64,000 nt of DNA from Arthrobacter gandavensis (GCF_015355785.1 NZ_JADKYW010000005.1:1346908-1410907), one strand, 5' to 3'. Positions 7,729-18,513 are shown, numbered from the stretch's first letter. Notes: generated by a model from the letters alone, not told the origin. Numbers and translations: made by a program.

Positions 7729-7812
7729 TCTACCGGTCTCCCGTGCCCGCCCGGTCTCCCGGTCTCCCGGGCCCGCCCGCCCGGCCTCCCGGGCCTGCGA
7801 GCCCAGGAAAAC

Positions 7813-8634
7813 CTACCTCCACCACGAATCAAGAACGGAAACCGGCACCGTCCGCTTGTGCCGCGTCATCAGGTAGCGTTTCTCGATCTTCTCGGCGGCC
7901 TCGGCGGGGACGTCCCGGCCTTCAAGGTAGTCGTCGATCTGGTTGTACGTGACGCCCAGCTCCGTTTCGTCCGCCTGGCCGGGCACGCCGTCCAGCAGGT
8001 CGGCTGTCGGAGCCTTGCCCACAAGCTTCTCGGAGGCGCCCAGGGTGTTGAGCAGGGAGCGGACCTGCCGTTTGTTGAGCCCGGAAAGGGGCAGGATGTC
8101 CGCGCCGCCGTCGCCGTACTTGGTGAAGAAGCCGGTCACGGACTCAGCTCCGTGGTCCGTGCCGATGACCAGCAGGTTGTGTTCCCCGCCAACGGCGTAC
8201 TGGGCGGTCATCCGCACCCGGGCCTTGATGTTGCCCTTGTTGAAGTCGCTGAGGCTTCCGGTTTCCATGGCCGCGTAGGCCTTCTCGAAACCGTCCACGG
8301 CGTCCCCGATGTTAAAGGTCCAGGATGTCTTGGGCTGGATGAACTCCAGTGCTGCTTGGGCATCGTCCTCGTCGTGCTGCACCCGGTAGGGCAGCCGCAC
8401 GGCAATGAAGTTCGCCTCGGTTCCCTCCGCGTTCAGTTCCTCGACGGCGAGCTGGGCCAGGCGGCCGGCCAGCGTGGAGTCCACGCCGCCGCTGATGCCC
8501 AGCACAAACCCCTTGGTGCGGGATGCATGCAGGTAGTCCTTGAGGAAGTCCACCCGGCGCCGGATCTCCGCTTCCGGATCAATGGCGGGGTGCACACCCA
8601 TTTCGGCAATGATTTCGGCTTGAAGTTCGCGCAT
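7813..8634 (-). CDS. nadE: Ammonia-dependent NAD synthetase
   Basis: The 273-aa enzyme converts deamido-NAD to NAD with ATP and ammonia. From ATG 8634 it starts [14 protein letters not shown]. The ATP-pyrophosphatase P-loop SGGVDS lies at residues 48-53, followed by [25 protein letters not shown], which binds NAAD and ATP, and [15 protein letters not shown]. The length and lack of a glutaminase domain indicate the NH3-dependent bacterial type. It converges with the repeat-rich region to its left. Confidence 0.95.
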   Translation of the reverse strand: MRELQAEIIAEMGVHPAIDPEAEIRRRVDFLKDYLHASRTKGFVLGISGGVDSTLAGRLAQLAVEELNAEGTEANFIAVRLPYRVQHDEDDAQAALEFIQPKTSWTFNIGDAVDGFEKAYAAMETGSLSDFNKGNIKARVRMTAQYAVGGEHNLLVIGTDHGAESVTGFFTKYGDGGADILPLSGLNKRQVRSLLNTLGASEKLVGKAPTADLLDGVPGQADETELGVTYNQIDDYLEGRDVPAEAAEKIEKRYLMTRHKRTVPVSVLDSWWR

Positions 8635-8748
8635 GGCGTTTAGCCTATACAACACGCCCTTTGCCCGGGCAGGGGACGGACGTTCTGTGACGCGGTACGC
8701 GCGCCGCCGCGGAGGGGCCAAAGGGCCCGCTCGGATAGGATTGGGGGC

Positions 8749-9318
8749 ATGACTTCCCCGCAGATCGCCGCGTCCCGTGCCCGCCTCCTGGAACTGATCA
8801 AGGAACTGGCAGTGGTGCGCGGAAAGGTGACTCTTTCTTCCGGCAAGGAAGCCGATTACTACATTGACCTGCGCCGCATCACCCTGCATCACGAGGCCTC
8901 ACAGCTGGTGGGCGAGGTCATGCTGGAGATGATCGAATCAGCCGGTATCCGGTTCGCCAGCGCAGGCGGCCTGACCATGGGTGCGGACCCGGTGGCAACC
9001 GCCGTCATGAACGCCTCGGCCCGCAGCGGCGGCACCGTCGACGCGTTCGTGGTGCGCAAGGCGCAGAAGTCCTACGGCATGGGCCGCCAGGTGGAGGGTC
9101 CCGACGTCGCGGGCCGCGACGTCGTTGTCCTTGAGGACACGTCCACCACCGGCGGATCGGCGCTGACCGCTGTGGAAGGCGTGCGGAACGCGGGCGGCAA
9201 CGTCGTCGCCGTCGCAGTGATCGTGGACCGGGACACCGGCGCCAAGGAACGCATTGAAGCCGAAGCCGGCGTGCCGTACCTGTTCGCGTTCGGCAAGGAC
9301 GAGCTCGGGCTCGACTAG
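8749..9318 (+). CDS. pyrE: Orotate phosphoribosyltransferase
   Basis: The enzyme makes orotidine 5'-monophosphate from orotate and PRPP in pyrimidine synthesis. The 189-aa protein shows [16 protein letters not shown] near the N-terminus, [16 protein letters not shown], and the PRPP-binding loop [14 protein letters not shown] (EDTSTTGGS at 129-137). Length is normal. It is divergent from nadE with about 114 bp between starts, which must hold both promoters. No other pyr genes are nearby. Confidence 0.93.
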   Translation: MTSPQIAASRARLLELIKELAVVRGKVTLSSGKEADYYIDLRRITLHHEASQLVGEVMLEMIESAGIRFASAGGLTMGADPVATAVMNASARSGGTVDAFVVRKAQKSYGMGRQVEGPDVAGRDVVVLEDTSTTGGSALTAVEGVRNAGGNVVAVAVIVDRDTGAKERIEAEAGVPYLFAFGKDELGLD

Positions 9319-9342
9319 CGCCCACACCGGTTGCCGGAGCCC

Positions 9343-10350
9343 ATGAGTGAAGACCCAGCGAAGGTCCTCCGCTATGCGGAGAGCCTGGGCCGCTTTTCCC
9401 GGCGCCGCTTCCTGGTGGGCGCCGCGGCCGGCCTGACGCTGGCCGCGGACCTTTTTGTCACGCGCCTGATCCAGGAACAGCGTGAAGAGCTTGAAATCCT
9501 CACGGTCCGTGACGACGCAGCCGCTTCCGAGTTTCCCCGCGCCATGTGGTTCCTCTTCCCGGGCTACAAGACCAGCTGGGAAGAAGCGGTCTGGATCGTG
9601 AACTCGCTTCGTCCGGCGCTGGCCAGGCGCGGGCAGATGGCCGCAGTGGGCTATTCAAACAGGGGCCTGAACCTGGACACGATCGAGGCCGAGGTCTTTC
9701 GGCACATCCGTACCCGGCGCCTCAACCGTGTGTACTTCTACGGGCACAGCTTTGGCGGGATGGTGGCCGTGGAACTGGCGGCCAGGCTGCTGGCCCGCGG
9801 CGTGCAGGTAGAGCTTGTCATCCTGGACTCAAGCCCGGCCGGACGGTTCGACGTCCTGGACCAGAACATGATCCGCGGCGTGGTGCTGCTCTACGAAGCC
9901 GGCTACCGGATCCCCAGCGCGCTGCGCGGCGGCTACGAGCTGGGGGAGCGGATCCTGCACAAGGACGAGCGCAGCTGGAGCACGGTGATGGACCAGACAC
10001 TTGAACAGCTTTCCCCGCTGGCGCCGTCGAGCACCTTGATCCAGTCTGAGTCCTCCTACATCTACCACTACGACGCCGCTGCCTTCGCGGGTGCCCTCGG
10101 AGACGCCGAGCTGGCCTTCATCGGAAACCCCGGTGATGAGACGGTGAACTACTACACCGCCCGGGCCCGCTGGACCGAGATCTTTCCGGGCAACATGGTC
10201 TCGAATTCGCTCATCACCGACGGCGCGCGTCCCGCGCATGCCAGCCCGCAGTGGAACCCGGGAATCTACCAGCGGGTGGTGGACGAGGTCCTGGACACCT
10301 ATGTTCCGGTGCCCGCCGTGGGCGGCGGCGGGGGCAAGGTGCTGTTCTAG
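9343..10350 (+). CDS. Secreted or membrane-anchored alpha/beta hydrolase (Tat-type N-terminus)
   Basis: The protein is about 335 aa from ATG 9343. The N-terminus carries SRRRFLVGAAAGLTLAADLF (about residues 18-37), a twin-arginine-like signal or anchor. The hydrolase core has a nucleophile elbow GHSFGG at the expected position after strand 5 (RVYFYGHSFGG). Later motifs include LVILDSSPAG. A clear His of the triad is hard to place; HASPQWNPG near the end is a candidate. The substrate is unknown. Confidence 0.7.
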   Translation: MSEDPAKVLRYAESLGRFSRRRFLVGAAAGLTLAADLFVTRLIQEQREELEILTVRDDAAASEFPRAMWFLFPGYKTSWEEAVWIVNSLRPALARRGQMAAVGYSNRGLNLDTIEAEVFRHIRTRRLNRVYFYGHSFGGMVAVELAARLLARGVQVELVILDSSPAGRFDVLDQNMIRGVVLLYEAGYRIPSALRGGYELGERILHKDERSWSTVMDQTLEQLSPLAPSSTLIQSESSYIYHYDAAAFAGALGDAELAFIGNPGDETVNYYTARARWTEIFPGNMVSNSLITDGARPAHASPQWNPGIYQRVVDEVLDTYVPVPAVGGGGGKVLF

Positions 10351-10359
10351 GTCCGCCGG

Positions 10360-11151
10360 CTAGACGGTCTTGATCAGGTCCGCCACGGAATTGATCACCT
10401 GGGTGGGCCGGAACGAGTAACGGGCAATGTCCTCGCGCTGGGTGATGCCGGTGAGCACCAGCACCGTGGTCAGCCCCGCTTCGATTCCGGCAATGATGTC
10501 CGTGTCCATCCGGTCCCCGATCATGCCGGTGCTCTCCGAATGCGCGTCGATCTTGTTCATGGCGGAGCGGAACATCATGGGGTTCGGCTTGCCCACAATG
10601 TAGGGCTCCCGGTCCGTGGCGGCCGTGATCAGCGCTGCGATGGCCCCGGTGGCCGGAATGGGCCCCTCCGCTGAAGGGCCGGTGACGTCCGGGTTGGTGG
10701 CAATGAACCGGGCGCCGTCGAGGATGAGCCGGATGGCCTTGGTGATGGTGCCGAAGGAGTAGGTGCGGGTTTCGCCCAGGACCACATAGTCCGGGTTGGT
10801 GTCCGTGAGGATCAGCCCGGCCTCATGCAGCGCCGTCGTCAGTCCTGCCTCACCGATCACGAACGCCCGCCCGGGGGTGGAGGAACCCTTGAGCTGATCC
10901 TTGAGGAACTCGGCCGTCGCCAGCGCGGACGTCCAGAGGTTCTCCTCCGGGACGTCCAGGCCGGAGGCATGCAGCCGGGCCGCGAGGTCCCGGGGGGTGT
11001 AGATCGAGTTGTTGGTCAGCACCAGGAACCGCTTGGAGGTATCCACCCAGCGGTTGATCAGCTCAGCAGCTCCGGGAATCGCCTGGTTCTCATGGACCAG
11101 CACACCATCCATGTCAGTCAGCCAGCACTCGATGTTCTCGTTCTCGCCCAC
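10360..11151 (-). CDS. HAD-superfamily class IIA phosphatase (NagD-like)
   Basis: From GTG 11151, six bases after GGAGG, the product is about 263 aa. It shows HAD motif I (CWLTDMDGVLVHE), motif II (LVLTNNSIYTPRDLAARL), the lysine region (VGKPNPMMF) and motif III/IV (MIGDRMDTDIIAGIEAGL). This order and the cap placement match the NagD/phosphoglycolate phosphatase IIA subgroup. Such enzymes dephosphorylate nucleotides or sugar phosphates; the substrate cannot be read from sequence. It converges with the hydrolase gene to the left. Confidence 0.88.
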   Translation of the reverse strand: MGENENIECWLTDMDGVLVHENQAIPGAAELINRWVDTSKRFLVLTNNSIYTPRDLAARLHASGLDVPEENLWTSALATAEFLKDQLKGSSTPGRAFVIGEAGLTTALHEAGLILTDTNPDYVVLGETRTYSFGTITKAIRLILDGARFIATNPDVTGPSAEGPIPATGAIAALITAATDREPYIVGKPNPMMFRSAMNKIDAHSESTGMIGDRMDTDIIAGIEAGLTTVLVLTGITQREDIARYSFRPTQVINSVADLIKTV

Positions 11152-11269
11152 AGTTACCCTCCAGTGCGTGTAATGCTTCCTGCCCGCAGCCATTCGGGGG
11201 TCCAGGCGCAGGCCTGTTCCTCCCGGGGCGGATGCGGGATGGTCCAGTCTTTCACCTTACGCTGGAAGG

Positions 11270-11935
11270 GTGATAGAGAGCCCTGAAACAATTCCCGCCG
11301 CAGAGCCGGCAGATGCCGAAATGCCTCAGGTTGGTGTTGGGCCTTGGGAGGGGCCGTGGCCGGAGGGCGAGCAGTGGGACCCCGAGCTGCTGGCCGCCGG
11401 AGACCGCCGCAACGTGGTGGACGAATACCGGTACTGGAAGCACGATGCAATCGTCGCGGACCTTGACTCCAAGCGCCATGAGTTCCACGTGGCCATCGAA
11501 AACTGGCAGCATGACCTGAACATTGGATCCGTGGTGCGGACCGCCAACGCGTTCCTGGCCAAGGAAGTGCACATCATTGGACGACGCCGCTGGAACCGCC
11601 GCGGCGCAATGGTCACCGACCGCTACCAGCACGTGCGCCACCACCCGAGTGTGGAGGAGTTCACCGAGTGGGCGCGTTCCGAGGGGCTGGCGATCATCGG
11701 CATCGACAACTTCCCCGACTCGGTGCCGCTGGAAACCTACGACCTGCCGCGCAACTGCGTCCTGGTCTTCGGCCAGGAAGGCCCCGGTCTCACACCCGAG
11801 GTGCACCAGGCCGCGGAAGCCACGCTCTCAATCGCCCAGTTCGGCTCCACCCGCTCCATGAACGCGTCGGCCGCGGCTGCCATCGCCATGCACGGCTGGG
11901 TCCGCCGGCACGTGTTCGGCCAGAGGGTGAACTGA
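11270..11935 (+). CDS. TrmH/SpoU family RNA 2'-O-methyltransferase
   Basis: The 221-aa SPOUT methyltransferase contains motif 1 (HDLNIGSVVRTANAFLAKEVHIIG), motif 2 (VLVFGQEGPGLTPEV) and motif 3 (LSIAQFGSTRSMNASAAAAIAMHGWVRR), which together form the knotted SAM-binding site. The N-terminal part is acidic and Pro-rich. GTG 11270 directly abuts the purine-rich GGAAGG, so ATG 11321 is a possible alternative start. It probably methylates tRNA or rRNA ribose; the target is not identifiable. Confidence 0.88.
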   Translation: MIESPETIPAAEPADAEMPQVGVGPWEGPWPEGEQWDPELLAAGDRRNVVDEYRYWKHDAIVADLDSKRHEFHVAIENWQHDLNIGSVVRTANAFLAKEVHIIGRRRWNRRGAMVTDRYQHVRHHPSVEEFTEWARSEGLAIIGIDNFPDSVPLETYDLPRNCVLVFGQEGPGLTPEVHQAAEATLSIAQFGSTRSMNASAAAAIAMHGWVRRHVFGQRVN

Positions 11936-12072
11936 CCGACGGGCCCGTAGTTCCAGGTGCGAAACCCTGAATCTGTGTTTTCTGATGCGCATAGGACTCT
12001 TGTGGCTAGGATGGGAGGAGCCAAAGAGGGCCCGGCCCTGCCGCACTTTCGAACCTTCGCTAAGGAGTCAGC

Positions 12073-13091
<1,019 letters not shown>

Positions 13092-13092
<1 letters not shown>

Positions 13093-13511
13093 TGTCAGAC
13101 GAATTCCGCAAGAACCTGCTCGGCCCCGAGCCCACCTACCTGCCGGAGGAAACCGACGTCGTCGCGCGCCTCGAAGCCGGCGACGAGGCCGTGGACCTGG
13201 CGGCCAGGTTCCCCACCTCCTCGCAGGTCTGGGCCACGCTCGCCGACGAAGCCTTCGCCGACGGGCGTCCGGTGGAGTCCTACGCCTACGCCCGGGTGGG
13301 TTACCACCGCGGCCTGGACGCGCTCCGGCGCGCGGGCTGGCGCGGCACCGGCCCCATTCCGTGGGAGCACGAGCCCAACCGCGGATTCCTGCGTTCGCTC
13401 TACGCCCTGGGACGTGCCGCAGCTGCGATCGGCGAGAGTGAGGAAGTGGACCGGATCGACAAATTCCTGGACGCGTCAGATCCGTCGGCCAAGGCAGCGA
13501 TCGAGGGCTAG
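13092..13511 (+). CDS. DUF3151 family protein
   Basis: This 139-aa protein starts at the A of the aldolase stop codon (TAATG). The conserved opening LLGPEPTYLPEE and the HRGLDALRRAGWRGTGPIPWEHEPNRGFLRSLYALGRAAAAIGE region are diagnostic of DUF3151. It is a predicted soluble helical protein. The function is unknown; conserved linkage to fbaA suggests a role around central carbon metabolism, which is only an inference. Confidence 0.9.
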
Positions 13512-13524
13512 TACTGCCAATCCT

Positions 13525-13565
13525 GCGCAAGGCGCCTTCCGTCTGGAGGGCGCCTTGCGCTGTTT
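13525..13565 (+). terminator. Intrinsic terminator after fbaA-DUF3151
   Basis: Perfect arms GCGCAAGGCGCC and GGCGCCTTGCGC enclose a loop of about 12 bases and are followed by TGTTT. It sits between convergent genes and may terminate in both directions, although the T-run favours the + strand. Confidence 0.8.
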
Positions 13566-13579
13566 CCGGGCTGCCGGTA

Positions 13580-14065
13580 TCACCAGCCCCAGGTGCCCGG
13601 CGCGCCTTTGAAGGGCCCGGTAACCCGGCTGGTGATCCACCCGCCGTAGAAGTCCCCTTCCTGCGGCTGGACCTCCTCTCCGTCCACCGTGACGGAATCC
13701 ATCAGCCCCGGATACAGGGCAGCGGTGTGGGCGAGCTCCTCGTAGCCGGGAAACGGATGCGGGTAGGTCCATGCCGCCCGGGCAGCCCGCCGGCCCCCGG
13801 CAACGACGTCGAAATAGGACGCAGCCCCCTTGAACTCGCAGTGCGTGACTCCGCTGACCGGCTGCAGCATTCCCGGGGCAAAGACGCCCAGGGGCAGGTA
13901 GTAGACCGGGGGGTGGCTGGTTTCGAGGACACGCACGGCCTCGGTGGTGTCTGCGATCAGCTCTCCGCCCAGCCAGACTTTGACGCGTTCAGCGCTTGGT
14001 TCGACTCGGGGCGGACGGGGATAGGACCAGACTGACTCGGCATGCGGGTGAACGCGGTCTTCCAT
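13580..14065 (-). CDS. DUF427 family protein
   Basis: The 161-aa product has the DUF427 landmarks: VKVWLGGELIADT, HPPVYYLPLGVF, THCEFKGAASYFDV and WTYPHPFPG...LYPGLMD. The conserved Glu-Phe-Lys-Gly motif marks the family fold. It starts at ATG 14065, and no signal sequence is present. It overlaps the upstream minus-strand gene by 109 bp, an unusually long overlap. No biochemical function is established for the family. Confidence 0.85.
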   Translation of the reverse strand: MEDRVHPHAESVWSYPRPPRVEPSAERVKVWLGGELIADTTEAVRVLETSHPPVYYLPLGVFAPGMLQPVSGVTHCEFKGAASYFDVVAGGRRAARAAWTYPHPFPGYEELAHTAALYPGLMDSVTVDGEEVQPQEGDFYGGWITSRVTGPFKGAPGTWGW

Positions 14066-14685
14066 GCGTGGATTCCTTCTTTCTGCACCGGATTCCTGGC
14101 GGTGATGGTGGTGGTCACTGCCAGAATCTGCGGCCTGGCCGGCACGGAGGAAAAACCAAACCGGACGGGAGGGCTGACTGGCGCCAGGGAGCCCATATCC
14201 TCTCCGTTCCAGGAACACTGCGCCGAAGCGAGGCGGCGGATGGAGCGTACTCCATAGAACTCCCGGCGGTCCCCGGTAGTTCCCGCGGTCCGAACTCCGC
14301 GGACAATCAGGCTGGCCAGCGGGTTCACGGCCTGCAGCCACAGCGGGTGGACGGCAAGCGGGGCAGGCACGGCCTCGAGGGCACGTCCCAGCAGGGTTAC
14401 CCGGCCCAGCTGAGCGCTGAGCCGCAGCGGACCGCCGTCGACCCTCAGCCTGTCCTCGGCCAGGAAAGCGCTGACCGGAACCACGTCGATCGCGTCGAAG
14501 GTGTAGGTGGAGGAGACATAGCGGGCAACCGCTTCGCTGGGCGCGAGCAGCAGGCGGGAACCGAACCGGTTCTCCACCATGACATCAGTGAACGGGCCGA
14601 ACGGTGAGTCCGGCCAGTGCCCAACAACGAGGCGGGTTCCCGAGGCGGTACCCAGCCCGGCGATATAGCCGCGGAAGCGCTCCAT
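13957..14685 (-). CDS. Hypothetical protein with anomalous C-terminus
   Basis: This 242-codon frame has a well-behaved N-terminal 160 residues, with GTASGTRLVVGHWPDSPFGPFTDVMVENRFGSRLLLAPS and FDAIDVVPVSAFLAEDRLRVDGGPL. This resembles conserved actinobacterial proteins of unknown function. Beyond the PARPQILAVTTTITARN stretch the frame merely shadows the DUF427 gene, so its natural stop may have been lost by a frameshift. ATG 14685 is used; other starts are possible. Confidence 0.6.
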   Translation of the reverse strand: MERFRGYIAGLGTASGTRLVVGHWPDSPFGPFTDVMVENRFGSRLLLAPSEAVARYVSSTYTFDAIDVVPVSAFLAEDRLRVDGGPLRLSAQLGRVTLLGRALEAVPAPLAVHPLWLQAVNPLASLIVRGVRTAGTTGDRREFYGVRSIRRLASAQCSWNGEDMGSLAPVSPPVRFGFSSVPARPQILAVTTTITARNPVQKEGIHAWKTAFTRMPSQSGPIPVRPESNQALNASKSGWAES

Positions 14686-14882
14686 GGCTAAACCGTACGC
14701 CTACATCCGCAGCTTCCAAACGGGCGAAGCCGCTGATCGGCTAAACTTGACAGGTAAGAGCCCCGCACCCCGGATAACGGACAGCTGTGTCCTTCAGTCT
14801 CACGGTGCAGGGGCGTTCTCATGCACGGTAGCGGTTCAGCGCCTGGCGCGGCTCCCTAGCGTAACTAATGGGGGAGGATCCC

Positions 14883-16172
14883 ATGCCCGCAATTGTCATC
14901 GTCGGAGCCCAGTGGGGCGACGAAGGTAAAGGTAAGGCCACCGACCTGCTCGGTGGCCGCGTCGACTACGTGGTCAAGCCCAACGGCGGAAACAACGCCG
15001 GCCACACCGTCGTCGTCGGCGGTGAAAAGTACGAACTGAAGCTGCTGCCCGCCGGCATCCTGAGCCCCAACGCCATTCCCGTGATCGGCAACGGCTGCGT
15101 GGTGAACCTGGAGGCACTGTTCGCTGAAATCGACGGGCTGGAAGCGCGCGGGGCAGACACCTCCAAGCTGCGGATTTCCGCCAACGCCCACCTCGTGGCA
15201 CCGTTCCACCAGGTCATGGACAAGGTCACCGAGCGGTTCCTGGGCAAGCGGGCCATCGGCACCACCGGCCGGGGCATTGGCCCGGCGTACATGGACAAGG
15301 TTGCCCGGCTTGGCATCCGTGTCCAGGACATCTTCGATGAGTCGATCCTGCGCCAGAAGGTGGAAGGTTCGCTGCGGCAGAAGAACCAGCTGCTGCTGAA
15401 GGTCTACAACCGCCGCGACGTGGACGTTGAAGAGATGGTGCAGTACTTCCTCTCCTACGCTGACCGGCTGCGTCCCATGGTCATCGACTCCACCTATGAG
15501 CTCAACCGTGCCCTGGATGAGGACAAGGTCATCCTGATGGAAGGCGGACAGGCCACGTTCCTGGACGTTGACCATGGGACGTACCCCTTCGTCACCTCCT
15601 CCAACCCGACCGCCGGCGGCGCGTCCGTTGGCTCCGGCATCGGCCCCACCCGCATCAACCGCGCCGTGGGCATCATCAAGGCCTATACCACCCGCGTTGG
15701 TGCCGGGCCGTTCCCCACCGAACTCTTCGATGACATGGGCCTGTACCTGCAGAAGACCGGTGGCGAGTTCGGCGTGAACACCGGCCGCCCGCGCCGCTGC
15801 GGCTGGTACGACGCCGTGCTGGCGCGCCACGCTTCCCGGGTCAACGGTTTCACGGACTACTTCGTGACCAAGCTGGACGTGCTTACCGGTATCGAGAGGA
15901 TTCCGGTATGTGTTGCCTACGACGTCGACGGCGTGCGCTTCGATGAAATGCCGATGACCCAGACCGACTTCCACCACGCCAAGCCGATTTTCGAGTACTT
16001 CGACGGCTGGACCGAGGACATCACTGGAGCCAAGACCCTGGAGGACCTGCCGGAGAACGCCCGGAACTACGTTCTGGCGCTGGAGAAGATGTCCGGCACC
16101 CGGTTCTCAGCGATCGGCGTCGGCCCGGACCGGGACCAGACGATCGTGATCCGGGACCTGATCAGCGAATAA
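14883..16172 (+). CDS. purA: Adenylosuccinate synthetase
   Basis: The enzyme makes adenylosuccinate from IMP, aspartate and GTP. The 429-aa protein has GDEGKGK at residues 12-18, [11 protein letters not shown], the switch loop [14 protein letters not shown], and [32 protein letters not shown] signatures ([14 protein letters not shown]) follow. ATG 14883 lies after GGGGGAGG; an upstream in-frame ATG at 14868 precedes the Shine-Dalgarno and is unlikely. The gene is monocistronic, with a terminator at 16183. Confidence 0.96.
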   Translation: MPAIVIVGAQWGDEGKGKATDLLGGRVDYVVKPNGGNNAGHTVVVGGEKYELKLLPAGILSPNAIPVIGNGCVVNLEALFAEIDGLEARGADTSKLRISANAHLVAPFHQVMDKVTERFLGKRAIGTTGRGIGPAYMDKVARLGIRVQDIFDESILRQKVEGSLRQKNQLLLKVYNRRDVDVEEMVQYFLSYADRLRPMVIDSTYELNRALDEDKVILMEGGQATFLDVDHGTYPFVTSSNPTAGGASVGSGIGPTRINRAVGIIKAYTTRVGAGPFPTELFDDMGLYLQKTGGEFGVNTGRPRRCGWYDAVLARHASRVNGFTDYFVTKLDVLTGIERIPVCVAYDVDGVRFDEMPMTQTDFHHAKPIFEYFDGWTEDITGAKTLEDLPENARNYVLALEKMSGTRFSAIGVGPDRDQTIVIRDLISE

Positions 16173-16182
16173 TCCGTACGGG

Positions 16183-16215
16183 AATGCCCCGCAACTGACG
16201 GCTGCGGGGCATTTT
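16183..16215 (+). terminator. Intrinsic terminator after purA
   Basis: Arms AATGCCCCGCA and TGCGGGGCATT enclose a loop of nine bases and run into TTTTG. It may also serve the convergent VOC gene. Confidence 0.85.
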
Positions 16216-16245
16216 GCTGCCCGTCTTCGTGCCCTTCTTGGTGCC

Positions 16246-16608
16246 CTAATCCCGGGCGGCGAGGACGCAGAATTCGTTGCCCTCGGGATCGGCGAGCACC
16301 ACCCAGGGCACGTCCGGGGCCTGCCCGACGTCGGCGCGCACCGCGCCGAGCGCCAGCAGCCGCTCCACTTCCTCCTCCTGGCTGCAGCCATACGGAACCA
16401 GGTCCATATGCAGCCGGAGTTTGGCCGTCTTCTTGTCCGGCACCGGAATGATGTCGAGCGGCGGTCCCGGTACTCCGTCGGCAGGTGCCAACGCGATGCC
16501 GCCGTCGAACTCCTCGGCCACCTGGTAGCCCAGAGCCTGGGTCCAGAACCGGGTTTGCGCCTCAACATTGAGGGCATCAAGGGCAAGGGATGAGAATCTG
16601 CTGCTCAC
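16246..16608 (-). CDS. VOC (glyoxalase/bleomycin resistance) family protein
   Basis: The product is about 120 aa from GTG 16608, well spaced from AAGGAG; longer starts are unconserved. It is a single VOC domain with FSSLALDALNVEAQTRFWTQALGY, a middle RLHMDLVPYG strand and the closing WVVLADPEGNEFCVLAA. The latter carries the Glu that usually ligates a metal. Such small proteins may be dioxygenases, isomerases or binding proteins, and the ligand is unknown. Confidence 0.85.
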   Translation of the reverse strand: MSSRFSSLALDALNVEAQTRFWTQALGYQVAEEFDGGIALAPADGVPGPPLDIIPVPDKKTAKLRLHMDLVPYGCSQEEEVERLLALGAVRADVGQAPDVPWVVLADPEGNEFCVLAARD

Positions 16609-16798
16609 TGTGAGGCTCCTTCGGGCGGGCTTCGTTGGAAGAAACCTAACAGTGGTGCACCGCAGGGGAAAGGGGCTGGAAACCGGGCCAGCCAGTCCGC
16701 CGGTGCGTGGTTTCCCAGCCGCCGTTAGGGGCGGGGCAGGCGGGAACCCGCCGGCACACACCGTCCACGGGGTGCGGGAAACTGGGCACGCACCCGGG

Positions 16799-17791
16799 TT
16801 ACCAGCGGTTGCGCGCTTCCTCGATCCAGCCGTTCACCCCGTCCAGGTTGTAACGCGTGCCGTCCGGCGTGGCCGCCCAGCCGGACCACGCGCCGAAAGC
16901 CTGCCACGTCTGCGAGGCCACCAGTACGGCGTTGGTTGCCGCCAGCCGCCGGTGGAACGGTGTGAGCGTGGCCTCGATCCAGTTCCCGCGGACATGCCAG
17001 GCTGCCTGCGGGTCAGTAAGGTCGTAGCTGAACTCAAGTTCGCCGTCGTAATGGTGCAGCATGCCCTCCACGATCAGCGCGTTTTCGGTGGCCGACGTTC
17101 CCTCCGTCCACAGCCCGCCCAGCTGCAGGCCCAGCCGGGTGCCGCTGGCCGTGCCGTAGCCGGCAGCCCAGTTCCAGCGCCTCGAATACGGCCAGCGTCC
17201 GCGTCCGCGGTCCAGTACGGCGAAGGCACCCTCGCCCACTGCATGTTCGCGCCCGTCGACCGTGATGGTTCCGCCGACGCGACGGGCAACGTCCTTGAGC
17301 GTGTACTGGTACCGCGTCTCCGACCACGGAACCACCACCCCCAGCACATCACCTTCCGCCGGGGCATAAAGCTCGACGCCGACGCGCGGCGACTCGGCGC
17401 GCAGGTGCGTGCCGCCGTCGTCGTCATGGAAGCGCAGGTGCAGCCCGCCCATGGTGCCCACGGCTGTGAGGGGAGGCAGGGTGGCGGGCAGGATCGCGGT
17501 GGAGCCCGCGGGAAGCGAGAGGGGATCCATGCTGATTTCTTTGCCGGTGGCGCGCTCCAACACGTACAGCTGGAGGGTGGCGGCATAGTCCAGATGCGCG
17601 ATGGTCATGCCGAGCACCAGGTCCGGAGTCAGCACGCCCCAGTACTCCCAGCGCTTGGTGCGCCATCCATGGAGAAGCCCCCGGCGCAGGTCCGTGAAGG
17701 CGTGCAGCGGTAAGCGGGTGAAGCCTGCAGCCGCGGGGTTCAGTTTTCCGTTTGCCAGGGACAGCTGGACGGGTTCATGAATCTCCTCCAT
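16799..17791 (-). CDS. DUF2804 domain-containing protein
   Basis: The 330-aa product shows the DUF2804 pattern: an N-terminal KLNPAAAGFTRLPLHAFTDLRR, RWEYWGVLTPDLVLGMTIAHLDY, SETRYQYTLKDVARRVGGTITVDGREH, and DRGRGRWPYSRRWNWAAGYGTASG. It ends NLDGVNGWIEEARNRW. It is probably a lipocalin-like beta fold related to tocopherol cyclase or AttH-like proteins. There is no signal sequence. The function is unknown. Confidence 0.85.
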   Translation of the reverse strand: MEEIHEPVQLSLANGKLNPAAAGFTRLPLHAFTDLRRGLLHGWRTKRWEYWGVLTPDLVLGMTIAHLDYAATLQLYVLERATGKEISMDPLSLPAGSTAILPATLPPLTAVGTMGGLHLRFHDDDGGTHLRAESPRVGVELYAPAEGDVLGVVVPWSETRYQYTLKDVARRVGGTITVDGREHAVGEGAFAVLDRGRGRWPYSRRWNWAAGYGTASGTRLGLQLGGLWTEGTSATENALIVEGMLHHYDGELEFSYDLTDPQAAWHVRGNWIEATLTPFHRRLAATNAVLVASQTWQAFGAWSGWAATPDGTRYNLDGVNGWIEEARNRW

Positions 17792-17802
17792 GGCGCCCCA
17801 GT

Positions 17803-18444
17803 CTAGGCGGCGCGGGCGAAATCATCCTGCGCCGGGCCTGCCGGCGGTTTTGTGCTGCGGCGACGCATGGCGGACTTGCAGGTGGCGTTCTTGCGGATCG
17901 GTGATTTCCCGGGGCGCGGGGCGGGCCGGTGCTGGGTGACCGGGCCGCTGGCAAGACCGGTGGCCGAACCCCTGGCCTGGACCGGAAGCAGGCTGTTGGG
18001 AGCGGCGGCAGCGGCAGCCCGTGCCGGCGCGGTTGCCCGCAATACCTCAGGAGTTCCGGTGGCTCCCGCGGGGAAGAGTGCCCGGAGGACCTCCTCCTGG
18101 GCGGAAGCAGTTGCCGCCAGGAAGTCCCGGGCCGCGGACGCACCGGGGCCGGATGCGGCGCGCCGGCGCATGCGTCCGCTGAACGCCCGCCAGGCCAGCC
18201 ACCCCAGGACGGCCAGCGCCGCGCCGGTGCCGTAAAGCAGCGCTGCCGCCAGCACCAGGGACGTCGTTCCGCCGGAAAACACGCCGATACCCAGCAGCGC
18301 GGCGGCTACCCACAGTCCGCTGAGCCAGCCCGCCGCATCCAGTGGAGGGGACGGTGCTGAGCCGGCTATCCGGCTGGGAAGTGTGCGGAGTTTCTCCAGG
18401 CTTTCGGTGCGGCTTCCACGCCGGAACAACGCGGGGTAGGACAC
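17803..18444 (-). CDS. Hypothetical two-helix membrane protein
   Basis: The product is about 213 aa from GTG 18444, which follows GGAAAGGA at a good distance. It has hydrophobic helices at about 42-60 and 64-82, an Arg-rich cytoplasmic stretch (RAFSGRMRRRAA), and a long Ala/Pro/Arg-rich tail. No family is recognised. It is divergent from the heat-shock gene at 18635, so the operators at 18514-18574 could also affect it, although its start lies about 70 bp beyond them. Confidence 0.6.
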   Translation of the reverse strand: MSYPALFRRGSRTESLEKLRTLPSRIAGSAPSPPLDAAGWLSGLWVAAALLGIGVFSGGTTSLVLAAALLYGTGAALAVLGWLAWRAFSGRMRRRAASGPGASAARDFLAATASAQEEVLRALFPAGATGTPEVLRATAPARAAAAAAPNSLLPVQARGSATGLASGPVTQHRPAPRPGKSPIRKNATCKSAMRRRSTKPPAGPAQDDFARAA

Positions 18445-18513
18445 TGCTTCCTTTCCTTTCGGGCCAGGTACGAAGAGACGGCGGAACCGGGTTTTCCGAT
18501 GCAACAACTTGGG

